From Trichobilharzia szidati (lineage: Eukaryota > Platyhelminthes > Trematoda > Strigeidida > Schistosomatidae), in the NCBI GenBank assembly GCA_944472155.2, contig OX235279.1, forward strand, positions 55,029,564 to 55,093,563: 64,000 nt of DNA. The letters run 5' to 3'. A program made the translations under genes and the position numbers. Under the pieces are notes generated by a model. That model saw only the letters and a list, made by a program, of their open reading frames with translations. It had not been told where the DNA came from and did no database searches. Numbering within the stretch: position 1 is the first letter of the stretch; each line of letters opens with the position of its first letter. Of this stretch, positions 53,007 through 64,000 are shown in pieces.

Positions 53007-55193
53007 TTTTTAAAAGGCGTGCATGATTATACAGTCGCAATGCAGTTAAACAATGGACTTTCATAGTTAAATATCCAGTCATCAAGTAAACTATTATTTG
53101 TTGTAGGTTAATACAGGAGATTAGATGCATTTATCACTTACTAAATACAAATTAAATACCCTAAAGGTAACACTTGTATATAACTCACTTCATATTTCAG
53201 GTCACTTCAACTGTTACAGATGTTCAGTTTTATTTTTTATTTGCTTGTTTTCTACTCCAGTTTGGTGTAGAAATGCATAGTCCGAAGAAAGTAGTGAAGT
53301 GTAGTTTAGCATGGGAATGCAAAATTTAACTGCATTATGTGAGGCTCTGAATGAGCTGCTTAGGTTGACCTTGAGAATAGGCACATTTCCTATTGAAATT
53401 TAAATGAAATAAACAGTTTCTATGATTTAGTTCTCCCACTTCATGTGATTTATTGCGATTTTTTAAGAGGAACTGGTTATAATCCGTCGCATTATTTTGT
53501 TTACTTGAGCCTGTACTATCTGTGTGACTCAGGAGGACACTTAACATTTCTCTCATAAAACTTTTCAGTTATTCTTGGAAAACTATTTATTCAGTGAACT
53601 GTATTCTCCTCATTTCTAATCTCCCTCTTCATTAACGTTTATTATTTGACTTGACTTCATTTGGTACAGTACACAGTCAAAAATGGATCTTTACTGTTGA
53701 AAATTCGCTTAACTGCTTATTTCTCACAGTCCTGTAGAGATAACTACTGAAATTTCCTACCTGGTTTATGTATTTCCACTGTTTGCCATTGCTTAGTTTT
53801 TAATGGTGGTTTCATTTTAAATGGAACTGAGATCGATTTACACTCAACAGAGAAGTGTTTTGCGGTTAATCTTTCTCTGTCTGTATTGAAATTTCTTAGA
53901 TTTAAGTACTTTTGCCTTGTTCCGTGTTATTACGCAACTGTCTCTACCTATCACCATCTAACAGATTTAAAGTGCGTCGTGACGATCAGTCGTCTTGATT
54001 AGTTATCACGTTGCCAACGTGAATGAAAGAATTCAGTCAGCATCAAGCACTAAACAGATGACACAGATTACTCTACTGTGACCGATCAGTTTCTGCCTGC
54101 TAATATATTTGATGTCTTTGCACTGCTCTGTTTTTTGGTAAAAATTAAATATGTCAAATGGAAGCTCATTGTTTTCAGCCACTCTTCTAATTTTAATTTA
54201 TTGTTCTTCTAATTTTTAGGCACTAACTTCTTTTGCGAAAAATATTTTTATGTGTTACCTGCATATTTTACTGAGTTTTATGGTAATAATGATGGCTTAT
54301 TATATTATTCTGGTTAACACGATAGTTACAGTGTGTGTAGGTTCCTAACTAAATCATTATTAAATCAAAGGTAGTAGTTATTGCGTTTGTTATTGTTATT
54401 ACTAATACCATTATAAATAATCTTACTACCTTATACAACATTTTCAAAAAAGGATGAGTTAAAGGATCAAATTGTCAATTATTTGGTCAAAGAGACTATC
54501 AAAACCAATATCGGTGAATATAATGACAAGCGAATCTTCGTAAACAGTCATGGTCAAGGTCAGTGAGAAAGGCGGTTATTTCATGCATAGAGAATTCTGA
54601 AGGCTGATCCCATTCTGAATTAATTACTGAAAATACCGTTTGCCATCATAACGAAATATTGAAATATTTTACTCTATTCGATTAACTTTATTAGCCAAAT
54701 ACATGTATCTGACATTTGTTTACTTTCCTGCCTTTCCACTTCTTGTTTAATCGGTTGCAGAGTTACATCTATAAACACTTATACAAAAGAAGTCATGAAT
54801 GTTCAGTTTATTCAAACTGAATATTTTTTGTATAGTTAATTTCAGAATTTTTCTTGTCTTCATTTTGAATATCAGTTTAAGTTATGTCCAGTTGAAATAT
54901 TGCTTCTTCTGTTGTGTTATTTTGATGGTTGTCTAACTATGCAAATGTTTTTAATCTTGAAACTGCTCAAATGTGCAACTGATACCTCTCAAAGTGTATT
55001 TTTAGTGAATGGTTTTTTCTTACTTTAGTTTGACAAGTAGTGATCTTTGCCAATACTTGTAATATCTTGTTATTTATTTTACTCAACCAACTGAAGGAGG
55101 AGGTCCAATTATTAATCACATAAGCAATAATTCTCACATCTTACTGGCTTTTTGGAAAATGCTTTGGCGTCTTTGTAGTGTTTGGAATACTAT
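53007..55193. other. No gene recognised; a diverged SINE tail at about 53970-54100
   Basis: The part 53970-54100 has GTGAATGAAAGAATTCAGTC and GACACAGATTACTCTACTG. These resemble the tail of the 345-bp SINE unit (ACTGATAGAATTCAGTC, ACACATTACACTAG). No hammerhead remains in it. The rest shows nothing supportable. Confidence 0.35.
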
Positions 55194-55530
55194 TGTAACA
55201 ACAGAAGACATGGGCCGGGCAACAGACCGTTTATTAAGGAAATCAAAGCATATTTATATATTTTCATGTACATTATTATAGATTATTTAAGCAAACCAAC
55301 ACAGTCTTCTGATTGGTTGTTTCTCACTTAAAGTTAATCTTTCATCTCTTTGTGACTGTTTCTTGAATGTCAGATCATCTATATGTTAACTGTATCCGCC
55401 TACCTAAAGTCTGCTGTGGTCGGTTTTTGAATCAATCTTTGTTCATATTTTCTCACAACCAATATTGAGAACGTAAACATTGACGTAAATTACTGTCTAC
55501 CAATTTGGCTAGTAGACAGCTCTCACCACA
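55194..55530. mobile_element. Probable solo LTR, copy 2, with 4-bp target duplication
   Basis: It runs TGTAACAACAGAAGACA...CTCACCACA (TG...CA, 337 bp) and is flanked by CTAT on both sides (55190-55193 and 55531-55534). It shares its order of blocks with 31178-31522. A 4-bp duplication and TG...CA ends suit an LTR retrotransposon, and loss of the interior by recombination between LTRs would leave this. Confidence 0.6.
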
Positions 55531-55534
55531 CTAT

Positions 55535-57220
55535 TACTAAGATCCTTATGTATTGACTGTTATCTTCAAACCTTAGGATTTTCTAATTTTTCTCTTTAAT
55601 TTTCTGCGTTACTGATTTTTCAGGTGACAAAATACTACCATGATAGAATAATTTTATTTGATAATAAGCATACAGTGATTATTCGCTAATGTAGTTTGAA
55701 GCACAATTTATTACTGATATTCATATTATGGTGATATTATATCACTGCGGTCAACTGATGTCACAATAAACTCAGACTTGAAACATAGGCCATCTGCTGT
55801 GTGTTTACTTGCGTATTTGAGCAAAAGAATCAACCACTTGGGTTCAGAAATATTTTCCGGTTGGCCAAATGTGAGTGTGAGTGAAGGGAAACTCAATGTA
55901 CAAACATTTTTAGGTTGGATTTAACTAGATAATTTTGCAGATGAATGAGGTTTTTGTTTTAGTGTCTACCATCGATAAAATCGCTGGTTGGAATTTACAT
56001 ACAAAGTTGACAAAAAAAGATGAATAATTGAACATATCATATTATTATTGTATACTGATTCTTAGGAAGTTACCTTTTGTCCACATTCATTCTTGGGCAG
56101 ATATGAAATCCTTTTGGTTTAGCATTATTGTACTTGGTTGGACGGTATAAATACAATTTTTGTAGAACATGTTTTTGTAAAACTAGAAGCACTGAAATGA
56201 CTGCCATCGCTAGAAGTCATTGATAGTTTTAAATAACATTTTATGGTCTCAGTGCAATTCTTCAGATATCCACTGCAAAGTTTATTATTTCTGTTATGTG
56301 TTTGTCAGGCAAGTTGTATGTTAAAATCTGGGAAAATTTATGCAGTCTTTAAGGTGGTTTTCATCTCCGGCAAAAGTAAGAGTCATTAGGAACTGAGAGA
56401 TATTAGAGGGCTGTTTAACCCTCGTGATAGAAAGTTGTTTAAAACTAGTTCATCTATCAGGAAACTCTAAAATAAACACCACTTCACATCTCATTTTTGA
56501 CTCGATCGTAAATAGCTTTCTTGAAACTGTAATGAGACAGTATAATATAGGGCGAAAAAGTTAGGTGTGAAGACAGTTATCACTACGGGACTTAGTTATG
56601 CAGCATAGATAGGCGTAAGTTAAACGTCATAAAATGCTAAATTCTTACCGAATGATTAGAAGTCCCTATGCTCGTAAGGTTGTTGAAATCCACTAGTATT
56701 GGTTCTAGGTGCAGATCAGTGTGTTATTTTCAGTAGACTGAAACCACGGCAGTCATATTTTCGACTGCTTTCTAAGTGATATCAGTTGCTTGTAAAATAT
56801 TCTGGTACCAGTCATTCACTCACAAACTGAATGAAATAGTTTCCGACTATTAATATGTACATTAAAAGAGATGATTATTCAGAAACCACTTTTTATCAAG
56901 TACTTTGAATCCAACTGTCTAATAAACAAAGAAGTGTTCATCTTTGAAAAAAATGCGTTTTCAAACGTTTGACAGAGTATGAATGCTTCTCTTTAAAAAC
57001 AAGTTTTGTCATGAGAAGCAAATGATTCGTTTGGAAAGCTGAATAGGAAGCATGGACAATTGTCTTGTGAAAAGTATACTTCATAGCAGTATTAATAAAG
57101 ACATTTTTTCTGTATCATTAGTGACAAATAGAAACTTAGTGTTACGTCAAATGCAATCGATCCACTTTATGAATGCAGTTAGTCATAGAATATATTATTA
57201 TTTATTATTATTCCCTTGCG
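55535..57220. other. No gene recognised
   Basis: AT-rich sequence, nothing supportable. Confidence 0.25.
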
Positions 57221-57224
57221 TTCC

Positions 57225-57790
57225 AAGTGGAACATAGGGCTTCAACAACACATCTCTACTTTGTTCTTCTTTCTGCTGTTCTCTTCAGTTGGGTCCACAG
57301 TTGACCAAACTCTCTCATCTCTTCCTCACACGATCTCCTCCATGTCCCCCTAGGACGACCCACTCGTCGCTTCCCGTTCGGATTCCACTCGAGGGCCTAG
57401 CGTGCGATGTCATTCGGTGGCCTCCTCAATGTATGCCCGATCCATCTCAACTTTCTCCTACATATTTGTTGAGCGATCGTCTCTTAATTGCTTTGTTCAT
57501 TGCCAGAGTTTCTGGCTGATCATCTGATCTTCAGTGTGGAGCCAGCGAAGGCAGCTGTTGATGAAAGTCTGCAACCTGCTGGAAATCCTTTTCGTGACAC
57601 GCAGTGCAAGTTTCTGACCGATATAGAAGAACTAACCGACTTGATATTGGTGTTGAAAATCCGAATCTTCTTGTTTATGCTGAGTGCGTAAGATTTCCAA
57701 ACTGGTTTCAGGTTGATGAAGGTGTCGTAGAATATATTAGTCACCTTATAAAAGTGCGATTTGCTCCCAGCCTTAAGAAATCTAAGTGGA
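57225..57790 (-). pseudogene. RTE-clade LINE, C-terminal part of ORF2
   Basis: On the minus strand: KKIRIFNTNIKSV (about 57660), ISSRLQTFINSCLRWLH (about 57570), then, past frame breaks, ALEWNPNGKRRVGRPRGTWR (about 57400-57340) and REFGQLWTQLKRTAERRT (about 57310-57260). RTE elements end with KLRIFNTNVK.vLLYG.E.W, vFINsCLR, then AL.WNP.GKR..GRP..TWRR and W..L...A.dR. The polypeptide is broken by stops and shifts. The plus-strand open stretches here are shadows of it. Confidence 0.75.
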
Positions 57791-58261
57791 AATGTAAGAA
57801 TACGTTTGTTATTCAGGGGATTAAAGCACACTACTAAACTTCTGGACGTGCCCACCAAATGACATTAATATTAATAACACACACTGTCACATCACTTTTC
57901 GAGTCGTTTGGGATAAATCGGATTTAGTTTTTGAAAATATCTTTGCAGTTGGTTGTGTGTGTATGAGTGATCGTACTTATAAACTGGCAAGTTAAAAGTT
58001 CACCTTGATGACTGACTTGCAACTAAGTTGACCTTGAAATGAATCAAGTCATATTAATCCCCTATTTGTTAATGACTATACAGAGGTCTTACTGGGATTC
58101 TCGCCAGAAATCGTAACTGGTGTGGTTCAGCAAGAAAGATATCTGGATTGATACTTGTCAGTGAAATTGGATGGGAGTGCTGTTATATAGTGAGTTGACA
58201 GGAGTTAAGAACGATAGACTGTTGGATTACTATGGAGAGGCTGAGTGTTAACTTGCTTGTC

Positions 58262-58455
58262 TCGTAACCTTAGGGTGATCGACTAATTAGGACGCTCGCC
58301 GACCATGCACATGGTCCGGGAATCAATCCCCGGCCGACGCACACCTGATATCAATGGACGGCCTGCTAAATTTGGGCTACCAATATCACGTGATGAAAAT
58401 TCCATACTTGTACGAAAAATACTGTGTGGAGTCAAGCTATAATAAAGTTTAAAAT
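58262..58455 (+). mobile_element. tRNA-derived SINE (same family as 26405-26621)
   Basis: It shares ACGCTCGCCGACCATGCACA, ATGGTCCGGG..TCAATCCCC (B box), TTTGGGCTACCAATAT and GTGTGGAGTCAAGC with the other copy, and ends in an A-rich tail. The A box is damaged (GGGTGATCGACTAATTAGG). Confidence 0.7.
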
Positions 58456-58484
58456 TAAATTAATTAATTCTTTGGAATAGTTAT

Positions 58485-58590
58485 AGGTGAACACTGCCTA
58501 CTAGTTCTACAATTGGGTGGAACAGCTGTTCAATGCTCCCAAGACTTCGATAGTTCTTTAACTGAAATCGTTTCGTGAAATCTATTTTGT
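58485..58590 (+). repeat. SINE tail fragment related to 59025-59220
   Basis: GGAACAGCTGTTCAATGCTC and GATAGTTCTTTAACTG follow the order seen at 59131-59180 (GAAACAGCTGTCCAGTACTC, AGTGGTTCTCTAACC). Confidence 0.45.
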
Positions 58591-59024
58591 AGTTTCACAG
58601 AAGTGAATGAAATCGGGGTTGAATCATCTGTATAGTTATACAGAACCACAGTGAACTTGGTTCATGGGTGACTGAAACCAACCTTGATTACATCTAGTTA
58701 TTTAACGTATTGAATTAACTTTTCCCAGAAGACTGGTGACAATTTTTAAAGAAATAACCGGTATGAAAATTGCTAAATGAAGACTTTAATTTTCAAGTAG
58801 GGGTTTTGTAGGGATTTTGTTTGATTGGTTGGAGGATTTCATCATGAGATGACATCAGTTGAAGAACCATTGGAAAACCTGGGAGTACTGGAATCTGTTT
58901 CGTCCTGGTTTGGGACTTTTCAGTAGTATGCAGTTACTGCAGTAACTCATGGGAGACATTGCGAAGTGGTCGCGCTATGTCATGAATTGGCAGAAGTTAT
59001 AATTCATGGGCTGGTCATTGGATC

Positions 59025-59220
59025 GGGTCCCAGTGGCTTAACGGTCTACGAGCTCGCCTTGTAACCAGAAGGTCCTGGGTTCGAACCCAGGTGGGTGCGT
59101 ACCGATGAAGTGTCCCCAAAACTAGGTCGAAACAGCTGTCCAGTACTCACAGGTTTTACAGTGGTTCTCTAACCAATGTCAGATGATGATGAAATCCCTC
59201 AACTAAAGATTTTAACCTTC
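59025..59220 (+). mobile_element. tRNA-derived SINE, third family
   Basis: A tRNA-like head with A box TGGCTTAACGG (59034-59044) and a perfect B box GGTTCGAACCC (59078-59088), followed by GTGGGTGCGTACCGATGAAG and a body ending near ATGATGATGAAATCCC. The head cannot fold as a complete tRNA without extra bases, so it is not called as a tRNA gene. Confidence 0.65.
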
Positions 59221-60300
59221 ACTGTCTATCTAAATACCCTTTATCGTGGAATCTACTTGAGTATATATATACTTAGATGACTTTCATTTTCCTATTAAAG
59301 ATGAAAACAGCTTGAAAGAAGTATAAGAATCTGTTCAATGCTGTTAATTAACATTCAACCAGAAGAAGAAAAAGCTTCAGGATTAATGACTCTCATTAAA
59401 TTATAATTGACTAAACATTGGGGAAACAAGAAAGTTGATGCAAAACAGCTGAGGTATAGAGATATAATTACTGGAAAAAGGAAGACTTTCAATTATTAAT
59501 CCATAACCTTAATAGAATTTAATCTCTTTTCTAACTACAAAAGATAGGGATTACAGCATGCGTAGGTGCTATCTAGTAATGGTAATTACTAGAGTAGAAC
59601 GAAAAAACTATTTAAATAACATTTATATCATGGTGAAAACGTCTATTCAATGATTTCGACACTGATTCGTCCATTTTTATTTCAAATGTCTCATTGTTAA
59701 TCATTTATTCATTTGTGAATCGCCCATTCTATTGAAAGTCAATCAGCCTTAATATTCAACTTCTAAATAATCATCCAATCAAATTAAACAGTAGAAGAAT
59801 ACTGAATGGAGTAGAAAGTATTTATACTTGACTTTTTAATAAGTGTTAATTCAAAATTTGTGCAAATGAACGTATAATAAAATATTTTCATTAAAAAGAA
59901 TATCTTGCACTTTGATCGATACTAATTCTTGGAGTACACTTTCGTCGAGATCTGCTTAGTGAGTAAGTGATAACTATATGGATGTAATACTACTAATAAT
60001 AATTGCTTATATTCTTAAAATTCACTAAAAAAACGTTTGTCTTCAAGTAATTCACCAGATTTGAATCATTTTACTACTTTCTAAAGTGTTGGTTATGTAT
60101 TGTGCATTGTCATAATATTCATGTGATATTCAGTTATGGAAAAGAAAGATAACACTGTATCTACCAACATATAATTACTAGTGAAGTGAAGTCTATTAAA
60201 GTGAATTTTGACTATCCTGTTGGTTGACTGGACCAAAATTTTCAACGTCTGTTGACATGTGGGCTCTAGGTATGAACAACTCAACGATGTATGAGGAATC
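59221..60300. other. No gene recognised
   Basis: AT-rich sequence, nothing supportable. Confidence 0.25.
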
Positions 60301-60307
60301 AAATGAA

Positions 60308-60500
60308 GCAATTTAGTGGATGGTGACTAGAAGTGGAATCCAGGGTGCGCATTTCTTTCTATTTGGGACTGCTCTTGTGGATGTCCTTGCATTCCTCAAT
60401 GAATTATGGTGTTCCTACTGAGACTTGAATTACGTTACCATCATTTCAAACATCGAAGCATTATCTACTAGACCACATGGCCCACTAGAGCTCCCTATTG
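60308..60500 (-). mobile_element. Degenerate Sm-alpha-like SINE with a ruined hammerhead
   Basis: Minus strand: a tRNA-like head (ATGTGGTCTAGTAGATAATG, then AATTCAAGTC as the B-box relic). Next come GGACATCCACAAGAGCA, GTCCCAAATAG, AAAGAAATGCGC and CTGGATTCCACTTC. The order and the GTCCCAAATAG loop are those of the Sm-alpha hammerhead, in which stem II is GUCC...GGAC and the core is CUGAUGA. Here the core and the second half of stem II are destroyed. This is a subfamily distinct from the 345-bp units at 52 kb. Confidence 0.6.
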
Positions 60501-63500
60501 TGCACCAGGCATCAGTTAATAACTGTTTAAGTCGATTTTGATTTTCTACGTCACTGACTGGATTATATCTCCATGCTATGACTTATTCCAGTATATGTTA
60601 AAATTTTCTTCAGTAGCATTGTAAAATTAAGCACATTTGTGCACTTAAAAACACATCAAAGAATTAAGTTTGTTTTCAATTCAAAAAAAACCCAGAAAAC
60701 TTATTCATCTGAACTTCTTTTTACTTATCTCCTTTTTCAAAGCATACGGACATTTAGAATCAGGTTGGACATTCTGTGTATAAGATATTTGAGTTTAACT
60801 TCTGAGCACATTTAGTTTATTATTTTGGCATCTCCAGCTAACTGACACTTTGCCATCGTTTAAACTGAGTTATAAATTACTCTGTACAGAAGCTGAAACA
60901 TTTACGCATTATTTGTAACTGAGAAATCAGCGAGATAAATTCTTCTCAAAATTTTGTTTTCTTCACTCACCTCCATACAGGGATTTATGTGTATGAAATA
61001 GACAAAAGTCCCACTGTTATTTTGAATAATTCACACTCTATGTTTCACTTAGAGAGGAAAAAAATTTCACACTTAGGCGAAATATTCACATTAATGATAA
61101 GTCATAGTGATATTCAGATCCTTTTGTATGTTTGGGGTTAATCCATTGAAAATACTTCCACTTAAGTGAGTGGTAGTGCTTTCAGCAATACTAAGAATCT
61201 GTTGGTTGATATTTATCAAAAGTCAAAATTTATTCACGAAATAAATTTCTTTATTATTGTTAACTATGTTTTTAGAGTAAGAATATTTGATGAGCCAGTT
61301 CACAATATCCAATTCACAATATTCAGTATTGCTAAGAATTCAGATAAAATCTGAACATATATAAGGTGATATGCAGTTTATCAGTCATCGTCTCAAGTTT
61401 ACATTTAGCTGTGCAACTTCATTTCATAAAGAGATAAAGACTAGTGTTTCATATTTTACCAACAGGGAAATGACAACTGCTTCTTTCACTTATCTCTTCA
61501 TACTGAATGTGAATTAAGTGGAACTCTCTGCAAAAGTTGTTTAATCTCAACGGACATTGTATAATATGATGGATTAATGGTTTTATAATGACGAAAAATG
61601 ATCGTCTCTCAATCTGTTAGTTAACAATAAAAAAGGATGATTTTGAAGATGACAAAAAGGTGGTTGCTTTTTGTAAAGCTAGTCAGTTACTATGATGACA
61701 GTCAACCCCATTTTCATTGACTGAAGAGAGATATTGGAAGTGGTACACGCTAAAATAATATTTGTATGTCAGTTGTTTTTAAGAGTTTATTATTTATCCG
61801 TTCCTTTACATGGAAATTTCTGTTATTTGTCACTAACTGACCAAATCGAAGTACAGTAAATGTTGTTTCACTACTCAGTTGATAATTGTATTTACTTGCA
61901 AAGATAGTGAACAATGAATTTTTAGACAAGATAAGATTCTTCAACATACATTTCATACACAAAAGAAATGTTTGTCAAGTTGGTGGTTAGATTAATAGTA
62001 TCGAATCCTTGTAAGTAGTTCACCTATCTTATTAATAGAAGTAAAAATCAGTCCAGTCAAACAAATGAGTCGAAATTGAAAAGGTAAGGCAATGATTAAT
62101 TAACATTGTAGTAGCTAGTAAATTTAAGGGAATAGGTTATCATAGTAAATTAGCTAGAAGTTAGAGTGGGATTTAATTAAATCCTTTTGATACAATTTAT
62201 ATTTATCTTTTCAGTAGGTTTTATAATACTCAACTCTTTTATTACAGACGGTAGAAATGCTTAAGATTGAGATCCTTTACGATGCTGAAAACGAATTAAT
62301 AAGTTCATACCAGTTCCATTGGGGAAATCTGTCGGAAATAATTTACATAATGATTCATTGTTAATTTGGATATCGCGTAATCTGATATTAGACCACTTTT
62401 GGAAACTATATGACTTCCGAATGTGTTTTGTTTCATTAACTCAGTGATACATACTTAGACGTTTATTTCAGATTTTCCTATCCATTAAAAATTTGTTAGT
62501 TAAAATCATGATATTAAACGTCTCAGCTTCATGTTCTTTTTGAACAGCTAGTGACATTCGAATCAGAAATCTTTTTAAGCTGTCTCCAAATTAAGTAGTT
62601 AGGAAGTTGTATCTTAATATTTTTCAAGTCCTACTCTTCAAATTTAGATGAATATATATATATAGTTTCAGCACAAAATGTATCACATTTGGAGTTTGGA
62701 CTTAAGAGGCAGTTAACGGTGGTACTTGTTCACTGAAGTGTCTGAATATTGTATTAGTACTGCAAATTTATTCGCCAAGTGAACAGAAAGTTAATGCACA
62801 CAGATAAAGTGATCAGTAAAATCCCATAACTAGTTTGAAAGTTTATATTTAGAACAAATTACGGCGTATAATATCACGAAATACTTAAACCACGCAGTAT
62901 CTGACTCTGAGAAAAATCATAATACAAATAAAATGGGTTCCATACATTTTACTATGTAGAAATGTTTATTCATTTTGTTATCATTGTAGTAAATCGGCGG
63001 CGTTTTTTCATAACAGCTTTAGATTTCTTGTTCAAGGAAAGCAAACATGCGCCTGCACATACATCTTGGGGATAAGGATAGCTACTGGTATAACAACAAA
63101 AATCAGACTTTCGTAGCGATTACCTATTATTTGAGTTCCTCCATTTCTCAATTACAGATGTGGTCCCATCACTGTTTGAGCTTACATCACTTGAATGTTT
63201 GATACTGCTGCTTACGTCTTACATAAGATTGTATAGAACAACAAGATTAAGTTAGTTTAAGGGTTAATTTTCACCCTTATACTTAGACCCCTTATCTTAA
63301 AGTTAAGATTATAATTTCTATTATCAAGGCTTTTTTATATTCAGACTAGGATGTTTTTTCCTATCTGTGTTTTGATAGTTACAATACTGTATGTGCTGAT
63401 GTTCTGTTAGTAGAACGTTATAAAAGTTAGCCAACTTTGTCTTTTTGTTAAAATTCTCTAGAGACAAAACATAAACTAGCAGTTAGCGCTCTGTTAAAAA

Positions 63501-64000
63501 GTGGTTAACTTAAATGTTATAAAATACTACGAGAAAATCTACAGCCCAAGACAGAAGACTTCAACCTGCATCCTGTTTTCACTCTGAAAACTTTCCAATA
63601 AACAGCTGTCCATCAATACAACACAGTGTATCTTTTCCCTTCAATTATTGAATACCCTCGACCATCACACATTTCCAAGAGGTATAAATCTGATGTGTTT
63701 GATATTGATAAACTTCATTACTTAATTGTTGCTGATGATGTCAAACAAACATAAGGGTGAAGCATTCACAACTAAGTATCAGAGTTCCGTAAAAACAATG
63801 ACTTTCATCTCCACCTTGTTCTACCAACCTTTTCCGTTACTTTAAATTTACCAGGTTAATTATTTGCTCAAAATAAACTTATAGGAATTTATCATCGTAT
63901 AGAAAAAATGATAAAGCACTAGTTATTTCGTTAGAGCTTCTCTCTTTGGTTAAGTTAAATGTCAGCCACTTGACATATTTTTTGTATAGACAGTGATCTT
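60501..64000. other. No gene recognised
   Basis: AT-rich sequence. An acceptor-like TTTTATTACAG at about 62248 is followed by 38 open codons (TVEMLKIEILYDAENELISS first), but no donor or partner exon was found. Confidence 0.25.

Noticed and set aside
57488..57837. Plus-strand ORFs over the RTE relic
   Set aside because: The minus strand carries the recognisable RTE C-terminal motifs; the plus frames are shadows.
62249..62365. Exon-like open stretch after TTTTATTACAG
   Set aside because: No donor site, no partner exon and no known motif; chance occurrence is likely.

Overview
This is an AT-rich, intron-bearing, retrotransposon-dense eukaryotic window. It most resembles a digenean flatworm, probably a schistosomatid. 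The grounds are tRNA-headed SINEs carrying hammerhead ribozymes (the architecture of schistosome Sm-alpha satellites), several CR1/Jockey-like and RTE-like LINE fragments, Penelope-like (PLE) fragments with GIY-YIG tails, and gypsy-like gag and LTR remnants. The species cannot be fixed from the sequence. No bacterial-style operons, CRISPR arrays or genuine tRNA/rRNA genes were seen.

Host genes lie in the first 13.2 kb. A plus-strand gene I do not recognise contributes two exons (1095-1302 and 2753-3130). Convergent to it is a complete minus-strand gene for the general transcription factor TFIIF beta subunit (GTF2F2/RAP30). It has five coding exons between 12832 and 6714, whose splice sites join in frame to give 337 residues; one intron is of the GC-AG type. 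About 106 bp upstream of its start codon lies a possible terminal exon of another minus-strand gene (12939-13115), a spacing that would suit a trans-spliced polycistron.

The remaining 50 kb is mostly mobile DNA. Main blocks: PLE pieces at 3581-6631, 11194-11752, 41487-41850 and 48711-50613; a minus-strand LINE with ORF1, endonuclease and reverse transcriptase (RT) at about 18.65-23.6 kb; a second minus-strand LINE at 34302-38040, split by a nested plus-strand LINE 3' end (35906-36577), with a near-identical short copy at 13608-14067; decayed RT pieces at 7090-7640, 28740-30130, 45780-46030 and 57225-57790; tRNA-derived SINEs; two probable solo LTRs (31178-31522, 55194-55530); and a large fold-back element (50989-51566).

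The most striking theme is self-cleaving RNA. A three-part cluster of a hammerhead-bearing SINE (52064-52992) carries three hammerheads with complete cores and complementary stems, and is flanked as a block by a 14-bp target-site duplication. A PLE copy has inverted terminal arms with an apparently intact hammerhead at its left edge, and two small non-coding hairpin elements have the same plan. One of these sits about 80 bp beyond the GTF2F2 stop codon and supplies an AATAAA.
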